NCBI GenBank assembly: GCA_002105175.1
Contig: MCGE01000007.1
Span: 1,798,001 to 1,862,000 of the forward strand
Direction of reading: 5' to 3'
DNA length: 64,000 nt
From: Absidia repens
Taxonomy: Eukaryota; Mucoromycota; Mucoromycetes; Mucorales; Cunninghamellaceae
Part shown: piece by piece, positions 23,016-35,392 of the stretch
Layout of the letters: each line of letters opens with the position of its first letter
How positions within the stretch are numbered: position 1 is the stretch's first letter
Position numbers and translations under genes: made by a program
The notes under the pieces: model-generated
Database searches by the model: none
Told to the model about the DNA's origin: nothing
The model's input: only the letters and a program-made list of their open reading frames with translations

Positions 23016-23509
23016 TCAAGGGTCAGCGTATGGGTCACTTGTTTTCCATAGATCTTTTACAGAGCTGACATAATTTCCTTCCGGCCATATTCGATTTCCT
23101 TGAGGATCAAAAGTCACTCTTGTATGCATGTAGGGGTTTCCAAAATAGGACCCAGTCCCATACCTTGCTCGATTTAATAAACGGTTCAAGACATTGGGCT
23201 CACGATAATAATTGTGATACGCCATGGAAACCATGGGTGATGATGATGAATATGTGTGGTAAGGAGAATGCATGGCTAATGGTGCTGGAGGTGGCGGATA
23301 AGGGTGTCGGCTGGACGTGCTAGGTAGATAATGAGGTCCACCACCATAAGGTTCGCCGTACATGGCAACTGGCGAATAAACATTATGATAGCCGTTGAAC
23401 ACTGATGATTATAACAAAATGGTAATATATAACAATAATCACAGTGTAATTTAATAACCATTCAATAATCATTAGCTTTACGTTACTTACTGTTTGGATA
23501 GTAGGACAT
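23016..23509 (-). CDS. Tyr/Pro-rich hypothetical protein
   Basis: Two exons on the minus strand, 23491-23509 (19 nt: MSYYPN plus one base) and 23016-23401, giving 134 aa. The body is low in complexity and likely disordered, rich in Tyr, Pro, Ser, His and Gly, with a PYPPPPAPLAMHSPYHTY segment. The C-terminal 40 residues look more constrained (RYGTGSYFGNP, RVTFDPQGNRIWPEGNY). No signal peptide or TM segment is visible. The gene sits 124 bases downstream of the PTAR1-like start, on the same strand. No family is recognised. The spliced in-phase structure and a codon composition like its neighbours support a real gene. Confidence 0.6.
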
Positions 23510-25213
23510 TTTGTGTTGAATAGAGCAAATAATAAATCAGTAAAAAGGGAAAAGAGAGATAATCATCATCGTTGGTTTTATATGACAACGTTAGATTTCA
23601 TATAAAACATTGATATTACACGTGGTTCAGTAGGTAAGTATAATATAACTTGTTCAAATTAAAAGACAAGGGGTTGAAAGTGAATGTTTAAAATGTTTAA
23701 ACATGAATTCCAGTGATATCATTCGTTAAAGGAATGAATGTATGCTTTTCCTTTTGACAGCGGCGTTTCAATGTCATCGCTGGGTCAATTATTATTTATT
23801 TAATTCTGTAATTGATCACCTGGTTTAGTTCTCTCATCCTTCTTTTCCAAAACTAACCAGAATTTACGGAGAAATGCATACATCCTTTGATCGAAACCCT
23901 GTATAAACAATGACGACACTACCGCTAGAAACACAATATAAAAATAGGCTTTGTTTTTACATCATGGAAGCTTGTTTTTCTTTGTTTTATTGGTCCTCTC
24001 AAAGTGGGTGTTTCATAAGAAAAGAAGAAAAATGTGAGAGAAGATCATGGGAGTAGAACAGAATGTTAATGATGATGATGATGGTGATGATGACGATGAC
24101 GATGATCACATGAAAATATTAACTTAAACTGAGGGGTTTTTTCCGAATATATTTTTTGACATTGATCTGCGGGTAGTAAGTAGTCAGGGGTAGAGATTTG
24201 AAGGAAAAGATAACACATTTATATACTTGAAACCAGTACTGTATTCTTTTAATTATAGTAGACATAAACTCCATTTTAATAAAAAGTACAAAATTCAATC
24301 AATGATGACTTGATGCTCAAATGGATGGATATAAAATGCATTTTTATTTAATATACATGTCAGTCAGGCAGGGCGGTGTTCGAAATTGATCAAGGAAAAA
24401 AAGTCTAGCCAATCTTGTGTCTCTTGACAATAAATACTAATTGGTATAACCCGGATGCCCCAACCTCCCCAATATACTCGCCCAGCTGTCATTTTCGCCA
24501 CCTCGAAACTAAAAAAAAAAAAAAAAAAAAAAAAAAGGACTGGCATCTAAGATAGATAGATGGTTTTCATGGTTGGTTGCTGATGATGATCTTATGATCG
24601 TCATTTAAATGACAAGATGGATTGGTTTATATGAATAATTTAATCTCTCAATTTATACTGATTTGATTTTCATCAAAAAAAAAAAAAGAAAAAAATAAAG
24701 CTAAAGAGGGACAGTAATAGACACAACAATAAATGATTAAATATGGGATAGGCTTATTGGTGTAAGCCTGGTCTTTAGCCGATATTTCTTTTGTGAGATA
24801 AGCAACCAAAGACATCATTGATCACAAGGAGGATATTTTATTTGATGGTCATTTTGTATTCAAAGAACGATAGGATTGCCAGTTTGTTTAAGGTTCTACA
24901 GAAAGTATATTGCCTATAAAGCTAATAATGCCATTGGGTAAATTCCATGTTATTTTACAAATTCAAGCCACCTAGATTGAGGCATTTTTTTTTTCACACT
25001 CGGCGCACTTGTCCTCTCTCGCTTTTTTTTTTTTTTTTTTCTTACCTCAGATAAAAAACTCCGCAGATCTTCCATTATTTAAAAAATATTTTCTTGGTTT
25101 TTTCTTCGTCTTTTTTTTTCTCACTTTTTTATATACTCTTTCTTTGTACATTTTTTTTTATATATATCCCTCTCTTCCCTCTTTTTTTTTTTGTACTATA
25201 CGTATAATACTAC
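23510..25213. other. Intergenic spacer with GAT microsatellite
   Basis: 1.7 kb without a supported gene. It holds a GATGATGATG... tract at about 24071-24105, an A26-class run at 24511-24536, and a GGGCGGTGTTCGAAATT element near 24371-24387. A strongly pyrimidine-rich region (24985-25195) precedes the kinase start and is probably its promoter. Confidence 0.4.
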
Positions 25214-26550
25214 ATGGTTCACTTCTCTAGTTCCATACACAGAAATTCACCCGGAGAAGTTTGGTTGCCGCACAATCAAACTAGTAAAACTATGATTAAC
25301 GACTTGGCCAAGAAGGCTGCCACACCTGATCCGTTACCAGTTTCTATATCCAGGGAATCAAGTCAAAGCATGTCGTCTGGCTCAAGTAGATGCTCAACTC
25401 TTGAAAGCAAACCCTTACAGCAGCAACAACAACAACAACAGCAGCAGCAACAGCAACAGCAACCATTCGCCAATAATAAACCCTACTCAAATAATGTGTC
25501 ACCAGCTTCATCTGTCGTGTCTACTGCGACGTCAAATGCCCCTCGTCGACTTCATCGTGCTGATACTGCCAATCTCAAAGAATATGGTGAATGCTATCGA
25601 CGTCTTGGTGAAGGATCTACGGCTGTGGTGATGATTACTCGCAAACTGGAAGGCAAAGGTGAAAAACTGTATGCCATCAAGCAATTCCGAAAACGACAAC
25701 GATCCGAATCAGAAAAGGAATACATGAAGAAATTGACCAGCGAATTCTGTATCTCATCTACATTCTCTCATCCCAATGTGGTGGAAACAATTGATTTGGT
25801 GTTGGATGATCGAAAACGATATAGTACAGTGATGGAATACGTAAGTCAAATTAAAAAAAAAAAATTGATATATCATTCAAACTGACATGCTTCCTTTTTA
25901 CCCATTTACTTACTATACAAATATAGTGTCCCGGTGGTGATCTTTTTGGATGTATCATGGCGGAGTGCATGACTGAACGTGAAAAAGGGTGCTGTTTCAA
26001 GCAAATGATCCAAGGCTTGGCATACCTTCATTCTGTCGGAGTGGCGCATCGGGACATTAAGCCAGAAAATCTATTATTGGCTGCTGACGGCACTGTGAAA
26101 ATCACCGATTTTGGGGTGAGCGATGTCTTCCGTTTTGCATGGGAATCCAAAGGCCACAAGAGCCGAGGACTGATGGGATCTGAACCGTACATTGCACCTG
26201 AAGCGTTTGAAAACAAGGAATATTGGGGTGCTGTTGCAGATGTGTGGTCTTCTGGAATTGTACTATATTGTCTATGGATGCAAGGTCTAGTGTGGCACCG
26301 CGCAAAGAAATCCGATAATGCCTATGCATGTTACTTGCGCAACTACTCGACTCAGCAATTTGAACTCTTATCCAAGCTACCGACAGGTCCTCGCAGATTA
26401 CTTTATGCTATCTTGGATCCCAATCCTGCAACTCGTATCACCTGTGAAGGTATCTTGAAGGATCCTTGGGTGCAATCAATAGATGTGTGTGTTGGTGGTG
26501 GCGTCAACAATCAGCCTCATCATCACATCCCGTCAAGTAAATGGAAATGA
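25214..26550 (+). CDS. Serine/threonine protein kinase of the HAL4/SAT4 (fungal NPR/HAL) family
   Basis: Two exons, 25214-25840 and 25927-26550, giving 416 aa. The N-terminal 120 residues are disordered, Ser-rich, and contain a Gln tract (CAG/CAA repeats at about 25419-25461). The kinase domain begins after YGECYRRLGEGSTAVV (glycine loop). It has Lys156 in YAIKQF, catalytic HRD Asp252 (AHRDIKPENLL), DFG Asp270 (ITDFGVSDVF) and APE in PYIAPEAF, so it should be active. The EYCPGGDLF hinge and the DFGVSDVFRFAWE activation region resemble yeast Hal4/Hal5, which stabilise nutrient and potassium transporters at the plasma membrane. Substrates here are inferred only. Alternative: another NPR1-subfamily kinase. 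Confidence 0.88.
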
Positions 26551-27438
26551 TCCCCCTCTTCTATTTTAATTTTAGTACACCACTATTATTATTATTTTAT
26601 TATATACCCATTTAGCCTCTCCATTCATTCCTTTTATCCCCCTTTCTTTGTATATTTTCCCATCCACCAATCATAATTTTTTTTCCCTATGTTCTTTATT
26701 ATGCATTTTTTTATTATTATTTTGAAATATTTATTGCACTCAAATAAACAAACAAGCTTATCATCATCATCATCATCATCATCATATCATTATTATTGTC
26801 TTTTTTGTGTGATCTATTATTATTATGTTTGTGTTGTGTAGGTTTATTTAAAAAAACGGACAAATGCGCCGCTATTCTAGAAAATCTCCTCTTCAATAAA
26901 AAATCCCTCAGATCTAGAGAGAAAAAAAAAAACAGCGCTGAAAAAAAACCCATCCAATCTAGGGTCCATCGCATGATTCTGATTTTCAAAGAGATATCAT
27001 GTAGCGTTTTAGCTTTGCTGCTGATTCACAAAGATTGGACCCAAACAACGCATGTGTCTTCTTTAACATCATGATTCAATTTCCGATAATACGAGAAATT
27101 AAAAAACAAAATCCTCAGATAGTGTCAATAGTAGAATACACTTATATATTAGTATACTCCTTGATGATGGCTTGTTGCCTCCCTACTTGGGTGTAAAACA
27201 AGTGATGAAGCACATGGGTGAATGAGGACTGTTTCCCCGTTCGAAAAATATGAACCAATGAAAACCTCAGAATTAGGACATTCAACCCAGTTCATGACGT
27301 GGATCAGGAAGGGAGGCTAAATTTTTTTTATAAAGTTGTTTTTTTATTTATTTTTGCGCGGCTCTCTTTTTTTTTCCTTTTTCTTCCCCAAATCCTTTTT
27401 TTTCTAACAACAACACCAACATACAAACACAATTCAAT
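26551..27438. other. Intergenic, kinase 3' region and YRA1 promoter
   Basis: Contains the kinase 3' UTR, a TCA microsatellite at 26760-26785 and pyrimidine-rich sequence just before the YRA1 start (27339-27410). No gene is supported; the frames at 26717-27074 are low complexity. Confidence 0.4.
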
Positions 27439-28906
27439 ATGTCTTCCTCTCTTGATATGGCTCTTGACGATGTTATTACTGTCAACAAACGCAACAACCG
27501 AACTGGTGGTGGCATCAACAAACGTGGTCATGGCAACAGAAACCAATCGGTATGTCCTTTCTCTCTTCTTTTTTCTTGAATGAAATATATCCTCCTTTTT
27601 TTTTTTTATTCCTCTTTTGCATCTTGGCATCTGGGTTGACCAAAAAAAAAACAAACAAAAAAGTGAACAGCACACAAAGGACAAAGGATGATCCAACATA
27701 CACACACACACACACACACATATGATCTCTCTATACCGGATGATATTTAAAATGTCTTATGGATTGGACTGATTGGGCTGGATATGGAACAACGAAAGTA
27801 CGCCTTGCGATTGGGGTTTTCATCTTATTCTCTCGTTATGAAAGGAATGGATAGACTACCTACTTTCCTACTTTCTGGGTTTTTTGCAGGCGTACTTTTT
27901 TGTTGTTGTTGTTGTTGCTATGATGTATGCATTTGGCGACGTGATATGGTGAATATGGTCTCCTACTTGGTGTGATCTTGGGTTTTGTTTTTGCTTCACT
28001 TGGGTGACCCCTTTGTCTCTGCTTCCTCCTTCCCCCACCCCTCCCCTCCCCTCATATATATCTAGATATTCATTCATTCAACGATCACGCTTTTTTATAT
28101 GCTTGGAAACTGATTCTTCAACTTTTTTTTTTCTTCTTCATCCCTCTCTTTCTCTTATCATTTTATACAGCAACAAACCCGTCGATCAACAGCTGGCGGT
28201 CCAGTCCGTAGAAACCCTACCCCTGCCCCTCGTGGTCCTCGAAACAGCCTTCTTGTCTCCAACCTCCATCATAAAGTGACTGAAAAGGATCTTTACGTAA
28301 GTTTCATTTGGATGGGTAACGTCTTACCGTTTTATATATATATATTAACCTGCCGTTTTTTTATTAGGATCTTTTTGGTCAATTAGGTAATGTAAAACGG
28401 GCGTTCCTTCACTTGGGTCCTGATGGCAAATCCTCTGGTGTGGCTGATATCGTTTATGCACAAGCAAATGATGCCGAACGTGCTAGAAATACCTACAACA
28501 ACATTGAATTAGATGGTAAAGCAAATATTAAGCAATACATTGAAACGAAGAAAATCGACTCATTTGAAATTTTTTCTGTTAGGTCGTCCCATGCGAATCT
28601 CATTTGCTAACTTGCCTGCTGCGGTAGCCAGCGCTCTTCCCATCAACAGAAGAATTCAAGCTGGACGAAACCAAAATACCTACAACAACAATAATAACAA
28701 CAGCTCTCGAAACACCCGTCGTCCTGGAAACAACCAACGTGGTCGTGGAAGTGGTCGTCCTCGACGTGAAGCTCGTCCTCAAGCTAGCCAAGCTGATTTG
28801 GATGCCGATATGGATTCTTACATGGCTGAAGGTATGTGATCTGTTTTAAACAATAATGGATATTTAGAAATATGACTAACCTTTTTCTTTTATGTTAATA
28901 GAATAA
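27439..28906 (+). CDS. YRA1: mRNA export adaptor YRA1/ALYREF (REF family)
   Basis: TREX component that binds RNA and hands mRNPs from the UAP56/Sub2 helicase to the export receptor. Five exons: 27439-27549, 28171-28296, 28368-28515, 28583-28831, 28902-28906, giving 212 aa. The N-terminal UAP56-binding box is seen as SSLDMALDDVI. A basic Arg/Gly/Asn-rich linker follows, then an RRM at about residues 62-138 (RNP2 LLVSNL; RNP1 region GVADIVYA). An RGG-like basic region (RRPGNNQRGRGSGRPRRE) and a C-terminal second UAP56-binding box (LDADMDSYMAE) complete the REF layout. The last coding exon holds only AA-TAA. Intron 1 is 621 nt, about ten times the usual size here. A polyadenylation signal lies near 29082. 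Confidence 0.95.
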
Positions 28907-29770
28907 ACTGCCTGTTATTGAGTATTATTTTGTTTCTTTACTCCCTTAACCATCATCATCCCTTATTCCTCTCTTTCTCTCTATCTCTCGGCGCCATTTA
29001 CATATCTTTACACTTTTTTTTTATTATTATTTATTGTCCCTCTCCCTTGTATATCTTCAGGGAAAATAACTTGTGTTTTACAAAATAAAACGTCTCAACG
29101 CTATTTTTTTTATCAATCAATTGTCTGTCTTCATTGTATATTAGTTGTAACATGTGATATTTATGTTTGGGGGTAATGTTTATATGATATGTTTACGGTT
29201 GTACATGGCTCATACGGACATCGGTAAGGAATTTGGTATTCCAAGCTGATGTGATATGTGCTGGTGATGCGGTGGGGCTTAAAGGGAAATGGGAAAATGA
29301 CTGGATGTGATGTATCTTTGGTGCGTGTGTGCATGTGCGTGTGTAATATTTTTTTGCCCAAACTTATATTGACCTTCATGAAAGTTTCAAAGTCTTCGAT
29401 ATCTGATATTTCTAAAGAATAGACAGACATACTTTTCATAAAAGATACCTTCTACCCTGTACTGTACATAACGATTTTCCTCGATTCCGAAAATCATGCA
29501 ACCTGCCCTACATTTATCCCCTTCCATATGCCTGATGCTACCCGCAACCCTATTCAAAGATTGAAATCCACACACAAACCGACCTAGAAATGATCGCCCA
29601 GGAGGAATACGACTATTTTTGATACAAAGGGTTCTAGGACTGCCAACTAGTTCCTGTGACAGGGAGATTGGAAGAGTAGTCATAACGTGTGAATTAGGAA
29701 GAAAATGTTTGGCCGTACACTCACGAAAACAACTATATAATAGCGACATTATTCACTACCCGATGAGTCA
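28907..29770. other. Intergenic, YRA1 3' region
   Basis: Includes the YRA1 3' UTR. A 120-codon minus-strand frame at 29387-29749 shows no recognisable domain, intron structure or polyadenylation context and is not called. Confidence 0.35.
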
Positions 29771-31080
29771 GAAGATGGTTAAAAAAACACATTATTTTAT
29801 TGAAGCGTATTAATAGACACCAGTACTAAAGGCGAGGAATTCATTCCAACAAGGGATGAAACGGAAGGATCTAATGGAGGAAGCATGAGTGAGAGTAGTA
29901 TGTGAGATTTGAAGAATGGTCAACACTAATCTAAAGAGACAATTGTAAAATGGAAGCTATTGCATCGTACAAGATTTAAGAACTACTAAAAGGGACATCT
30001 ATTAAAACACAACAACGGCCAGCACTAATGAAATGGGGGAGGCGATGGTAGTAGAAAAGGAATCTACTGCACAAGACATGAGTGCAGCTAATTAAGACAC
30101 TTTTTATTTAAGCATAGTCAAAAGAGCATATTTTATTGATATGTAGATACAGACTATGGACAAAATAACACTAAACAAAGCTAATGAAGACTCCTAAAGG
30201 CCGATTAACGGTTACTTCAGATCCTAGATCCAAAATGAAAGGGTATCCCCATGCATCTTGTAATCCCTGAGCTGAAACCCCTTCTAAACTAGTCCTGACA
30301 CTATTCTAAGTCCAAAATAAAATCAATGAGGTTGAATGAGGAAGGAAAAAAGAAAGAGAAAAAGGAAAATGAAAATGGGAGCAAATGAATATGCACGTGG
30401 GCGGGATTTGAAATGTGTTTTGGGGCGTTTGCGAGGCTTTTTTTTTTGTAATGGACTAGAGACACCCCTCTTTATTTTCGTTTTTCTTTTTCTTTTTTTT
30501 ACAATAATCAACATCACACTATATTATCGACATAATGACGGCAATTAGTACCATTCAACATTGGCTGCATGGCTGTTCTCTTCCCTTTGACGTTTTTGGC
30601 GGTCTAGTTTATTTAACCCCATCACTGTACTGTACGCGCACTGTGTATACAGTAGAATAATTTGTCACCAATCATAGAATAGCTTATCATCTGATATTTA
30701 TTACATTATATTTATGCTACAACAAAGATACTCTACACTTATTCAATTACACACATCTAAACGCCCTGCCTTTAAAATAAGCATTATATTATTATCATCT
30801 GACTAGCTTAGTTTAGTTATAAATGTTTATATCTACATTTGAATAAAACATGTTTTGTATTTTTGCTTGCTTTACATTGTCTCTTATGTGTTTAGTTTGT
30901 CTTGTTAGATGGGTATGCCGCACTGTACATACAGTACAGATGGTGTACGTATAGAAAGCAAAACAAAAACAAAAAAAATAGTTGATGTGTGTGCGCAAAG
31001 CGGGGAGGTATAGGTTTTGAGGCACCGTCGATCAACCACCGTACTCAGCGCTCTGTCGAACTGTGTACCGTATTTAATTT
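29771..31080. repeat. Dispersed repeat family, long copy C
   Basis: Long version of the repeat. The left part (29771-30120) carries GGTTAAAAAAACACATTATTTTATT, GGATCTAATGGAGGAAGCATGAG and GCACTAATGAAATGGG motifs shared with A and D. A minus-strand AATAAA lies at 30132-30137. The conserved core is at about 30228-30298, the central CACGTGGGCGGGATTTGAAA at 30394-30412. The right part matches copy D: CATTCAACATTGGC..., TTTATATCTACATTTGAATAAA with a plus-strand AATAAA at 30842-30847, then CATTGTCTCTTATGTGTTTAG. So two outward-facing polyadenylation-like signals flank one central GC-rich element. Confidence 0.75.
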
Positions 31081-31736
31081 CTAAATATAGGAGCGAAAGG
31101 GATTTCTTGAACGATTTTATGAAATGGCTGTGGCGGACGCATGAAAAAAAGATAGTGAGGGACGCATAAAAAAAATAAGCACTGATGAGTGCATAATTAG
31201 ATGATGCTTGAAGCGCATCAGAACCAATTTTTGTTTACGCACATAAATGTCCCCTCCTTTTTTCTAAAAAAAAGATATCTATGGTGCTGTTATTCTGCGA
31301 CGTCCCAGCCAAACTGTCCAACTTCTAATGCCGAAGGCATTTTTTCTATAAAAAGAAGAATTCTACCACTCGTGCCCTTTGTTCCATTATACCTTCTATA
31401 TCATGTGAGGTTGTTAAACATTTTATTCTCACGTAAAATGAATATCCTAAACATTTTCCTCAAGGTCCCCTTTTTTTATTTACGTTCTTGTTGAACTGCG
31501 CCATAGTTCATCCCTCTTGCCTGCCCAATACCTATGATACCTGCAATCTAGTTCCGTAAATTCCCATTCAACAATTGGCAACATGGCAATAATTCAAATG
31601 TGTATGTTTATTAAAAAAAAAAAACAATGCGATAGTACTAAATCTACAAACAACTATAACTATAATATACATTAAGTAAAATAACAAATAAAAGCAGCCC
31701 ATGAATATAGCAGATCCGCCAAGACAGGACTTAATA
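31081..31736. other. Intergenic spacer
   Basis: Short direct repeats GGACGCATGAAAAAAA / GGACGCATAAAAAAAA lie at 31135-31175. No gene is supported. The 3' UTR of the Ser/Thr-rich gene lies in the last 120 bases (minus-strand AATAAA at about 31611 and 31686 in reverse). Confidence 0.35.
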
Positions 31737-33129
31737 TCATCGTCGTTTCATGACAGACGTTGACAACGAAGACCACCAAGACGACCGTTTGTTATTATAG
31801 GACGGGTAAATATCATCCTCACCGCGACTGACACTGGTAGGAGGATGTGTTGTACGATCATAAGAATCACGACCACCAGCACCAGCACCACCAGCACTGC
31901 TTATGCCTGTGGATGATCCGGCGCCGTTGGCACCAAGCCCATCGACGTAGTACTGATGTGACCAATCGCGCGTATCCGCATAAAATGTCGATTCCCGATC
32001 CAATGGCGTGGCGCCTGCCATGATACCCAATGGATGTTGTTGATAGTGTCGTTGTTGCTGTTGTAATAAAATCCCCTTTTTGTGTCGCCTTCGCCACATC
32101 AGAAGACCCAAGCCAATCAATGCAAGACCTGCAAGACCACCAATGACTGAACCAACAATGGTAGCCGTGTTATTTGTCCCCGTTGACCCGCCGTCATTTT
32201 CACCAATGGATGCAGAGACCGGTACAACCGTTCTATTTGCCATCATAGCGAATATACATGTATTCAAAAAAAAAATAAGTATACACGGGAAATGTCCCTA
32301 TGAAGAGAGAGAGACTTACGTTGTCGGGATCACGGTATTTACAGTGGTTGTCCTACCATTGACAACAATGACGGTTTGTGTGGGAATCGTGGTCGATATA
32401 GTTGTGCTTTTGGATATACTGGTGGAGGGGATGATGGAAGTGGTCAGCACCGTAGAGGACGGTGGAGCAGGTGGAGTGGTCGTTTGCGCTATTGACGAAG
32501 TTTCCAATGAGCTGGAAGAGGATACTGACGTCGGATCAATGGAGGAGGAACTATCTTGAGAGCTGGAGGATGATGTTGGATCACTGGAGGTGGTAATGGT
32601 GGTACTTTCTGACGGCGGTGATAAGGATGATGATAGCGATGGCTCCGAAGAGGTTGTTGGCGTGGGTGTCGACGTGGCTTGTGAGCTGGATGTTGGTATT
32701 GACGTGTCAGATGATTGATCACTACTGCTAGCAATGGTGGATGATCTAAAAATTTTCGCAGAAAAAAAAAAAAGGTTAGAATATAATGTTCAGCCTTCGT
32801 CCCATCTTGTACGCCCAAATGTAGAAAATGGTGACTTACGTGGCTGAGACAGAAGTAGAACTATTGTTACTGCTTGTTACTGACGTTTGAGAATTCATTG
32901 TCGGTTCAGAAGACGTAGACTCTGAAACTGAAGCTGATGGTGAAGGTGAAGGTGAATCGGATGACTGGCTTTGTTCTATGGAGCTTGAAGAAATGTTCTC
33001 CGTTGACGACACGGAAGGTGGATCCGAGGAAGCAGTAGTGACATGGCTCGAATGAGTCGGCGCATTCGAGTCGGTACTAGCCTCTGTTGATACTATTGCC
33101 GATTCTTGAGATAAGCCAGAGGAAGACAT
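31737..33129 (-). CDS. Ser/Thr-rich single-pass membrane protein, sensor/mucin-like
   Basis: Three called exons on the minus strand: 32840-33129, 32320-32745, 31737-32232, giving 403 aa in one frame. About 250 residues are almost pure Ser/Thr/Pro, a likely O-mannosylated rod. Next come TQTVIVVNGRTTTVNT and NRTVVPV motifs, an acidic/Asn linker, one TM segment (IVGSVIGGLAGLALIGLGLLMW) and a basic stop-transfer RRRHKKG. The cytoplasmic tail is rich in Gln, Gly and Ser and ends in KRR. This resembles fungal WSC/MID2-type wall-stress sensors. A signal peptide is missing from the called start; CCTAG directly 5' of the ATG is a good acceptor, so an upstream signal-peptide exon probably exists (a frame starting MRKHAILVMLAKVAA near 33313 is a candidate, but no in-phase donor was found). 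Confidence 0.75.
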
Positions 33130-33952
33130 GGCTAGGTATCAAATAATAAATAAAGCCGCAAAGGAAAAACAAAAAGAAATGAAAAAAGGAGGGAAAAAAA
33201 ACCAGTGAACTATAAGCCTTTTTACAAAATGAAACATAAAAAATATAAAAATAAATTGAACATCCGCCGCCACCTTCGCCAACATGACCAAAATAGCGTG
33301 TTTTCTCATAATTCATATCTGCTGTTACATTTGACAGAACTCATACATATTAATCGAGATTTGATCTGCCAGTGCTCCAAGTCAATTATTATAATGATAC
33401 TTTAGATGGTTGTATTTACATCATGCATCAATAGCATAGTCGACTTCATTTGACAGGTCAAGCAAAATAGTATGCATTGTTTGACACCTTATTACAAGTT
33501 TGACATACTTTACGATGAAAAAAAAAAAAAACTTTGTTAGTGGACGTACTGTACTGTACTGTACAGTACTGTACTGTTCAGTGAAGTTTCCGTTACTATA
33601 GTGAGCATAAAAGGAAAAACGGTAGAACAGGCAACAGGCACAGCGAAAACTGCACATTTTACACTCAGCCAGTCGACATTTTCCCGGTATTTGCGTCTTT
33701 CATGGGAACTAACACTGCTATCACTTTCAAATACAACATTTATAGATAATTTTTAAAAGTAAGACATTACTACATTGAAAGTAGGTGTAACACTCCAATA
33801 TGTCGCTACATGATTTTATTGCATTGTTGAAGCAATCAAAAATTGCTGGAAAAAAATTTGTCTCGTGACTTTTTTTTTCTTCTTTTTTCCTCACCATATT
33901 ATTTATTTCCAGCGTCAAAATTTTTTTCATATTCTCTTTTTCTTTTTCTTTT

Positions 33953-33995
<43 letters not shown>

Positions 33996-34021
33996 AACTC
34001 AATAGATCCAGTCTTACCATC
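33130..34021. other. Intergenic with TACTG palindromic array
   Basis: Contains the upstream part of the sensor-like gene (possible 5' exon near 33270-33313), a GTACT pentanucleotide array with a dyad at about 33547-33582, and a T37-class run (33954-33989) just before FUR1. Confidence 0.4.
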
Positions 34022-34994
<973 letters not shown>

Positions 34995-35392
34995 ATTTAG
35001 AGCTCGGTTATATTTGGCTTCACATTTTCCTTCATCATCATCATCATTATCATGTATCATCATCTTCACTCTAGTTAGATTATCTTTTAGTTACTCTATG
35101 CCCCAATCATATTTTGTACCATCATCAAATAAAATACTGCAGCTTTTGAGTTTTTATATTTTATCACTGTCTACATCAAGCCTTTAGTTTACCATCTCGA
35201 TTAACTGACTGTTTATGGCATGGGCATGCTGCATTCAGTATTTAAAGTTTCATTTGAGATAAAATGCGGATAATAGATTCTGTACATTGTCTTGTCGCGA
35301 GGCCGGGATTTAAATTTATTTTTTGTTTTAAGACAGCCTTATTTTTTGGGCTGCATTTTTTTTTTTTTTCTATACTTCCTCGTTTTACTCTC
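34995..35392. other. Intergenic FUR1-VPS18
   Basis: FUR1 3' UTR (CATCAT repeats at 35033-35050; AATAAA near 35127) and the VPS18 promoter. GGCCGGGATTTAAATTT at 35301-35317 lies about 80 bases before the VPS18 ATG and resembles the GC-box/TTTAAA element seen upstream of other genes. Confidence 0.4.

Noticed and set aside
29387..29749. 120-codon minus-strand frame
   Set aside because: No recognisable family and no adjoining exons; plausible chance frame in a spacer.
31182..31189. CTGATGAG, the catalytic-core word of a hammerhead ribozyme
   Set aside because: It sits in a simple palindrome (GCACTGATGAGTGC) and no GAAA strand or third stem follows at the needed distance.
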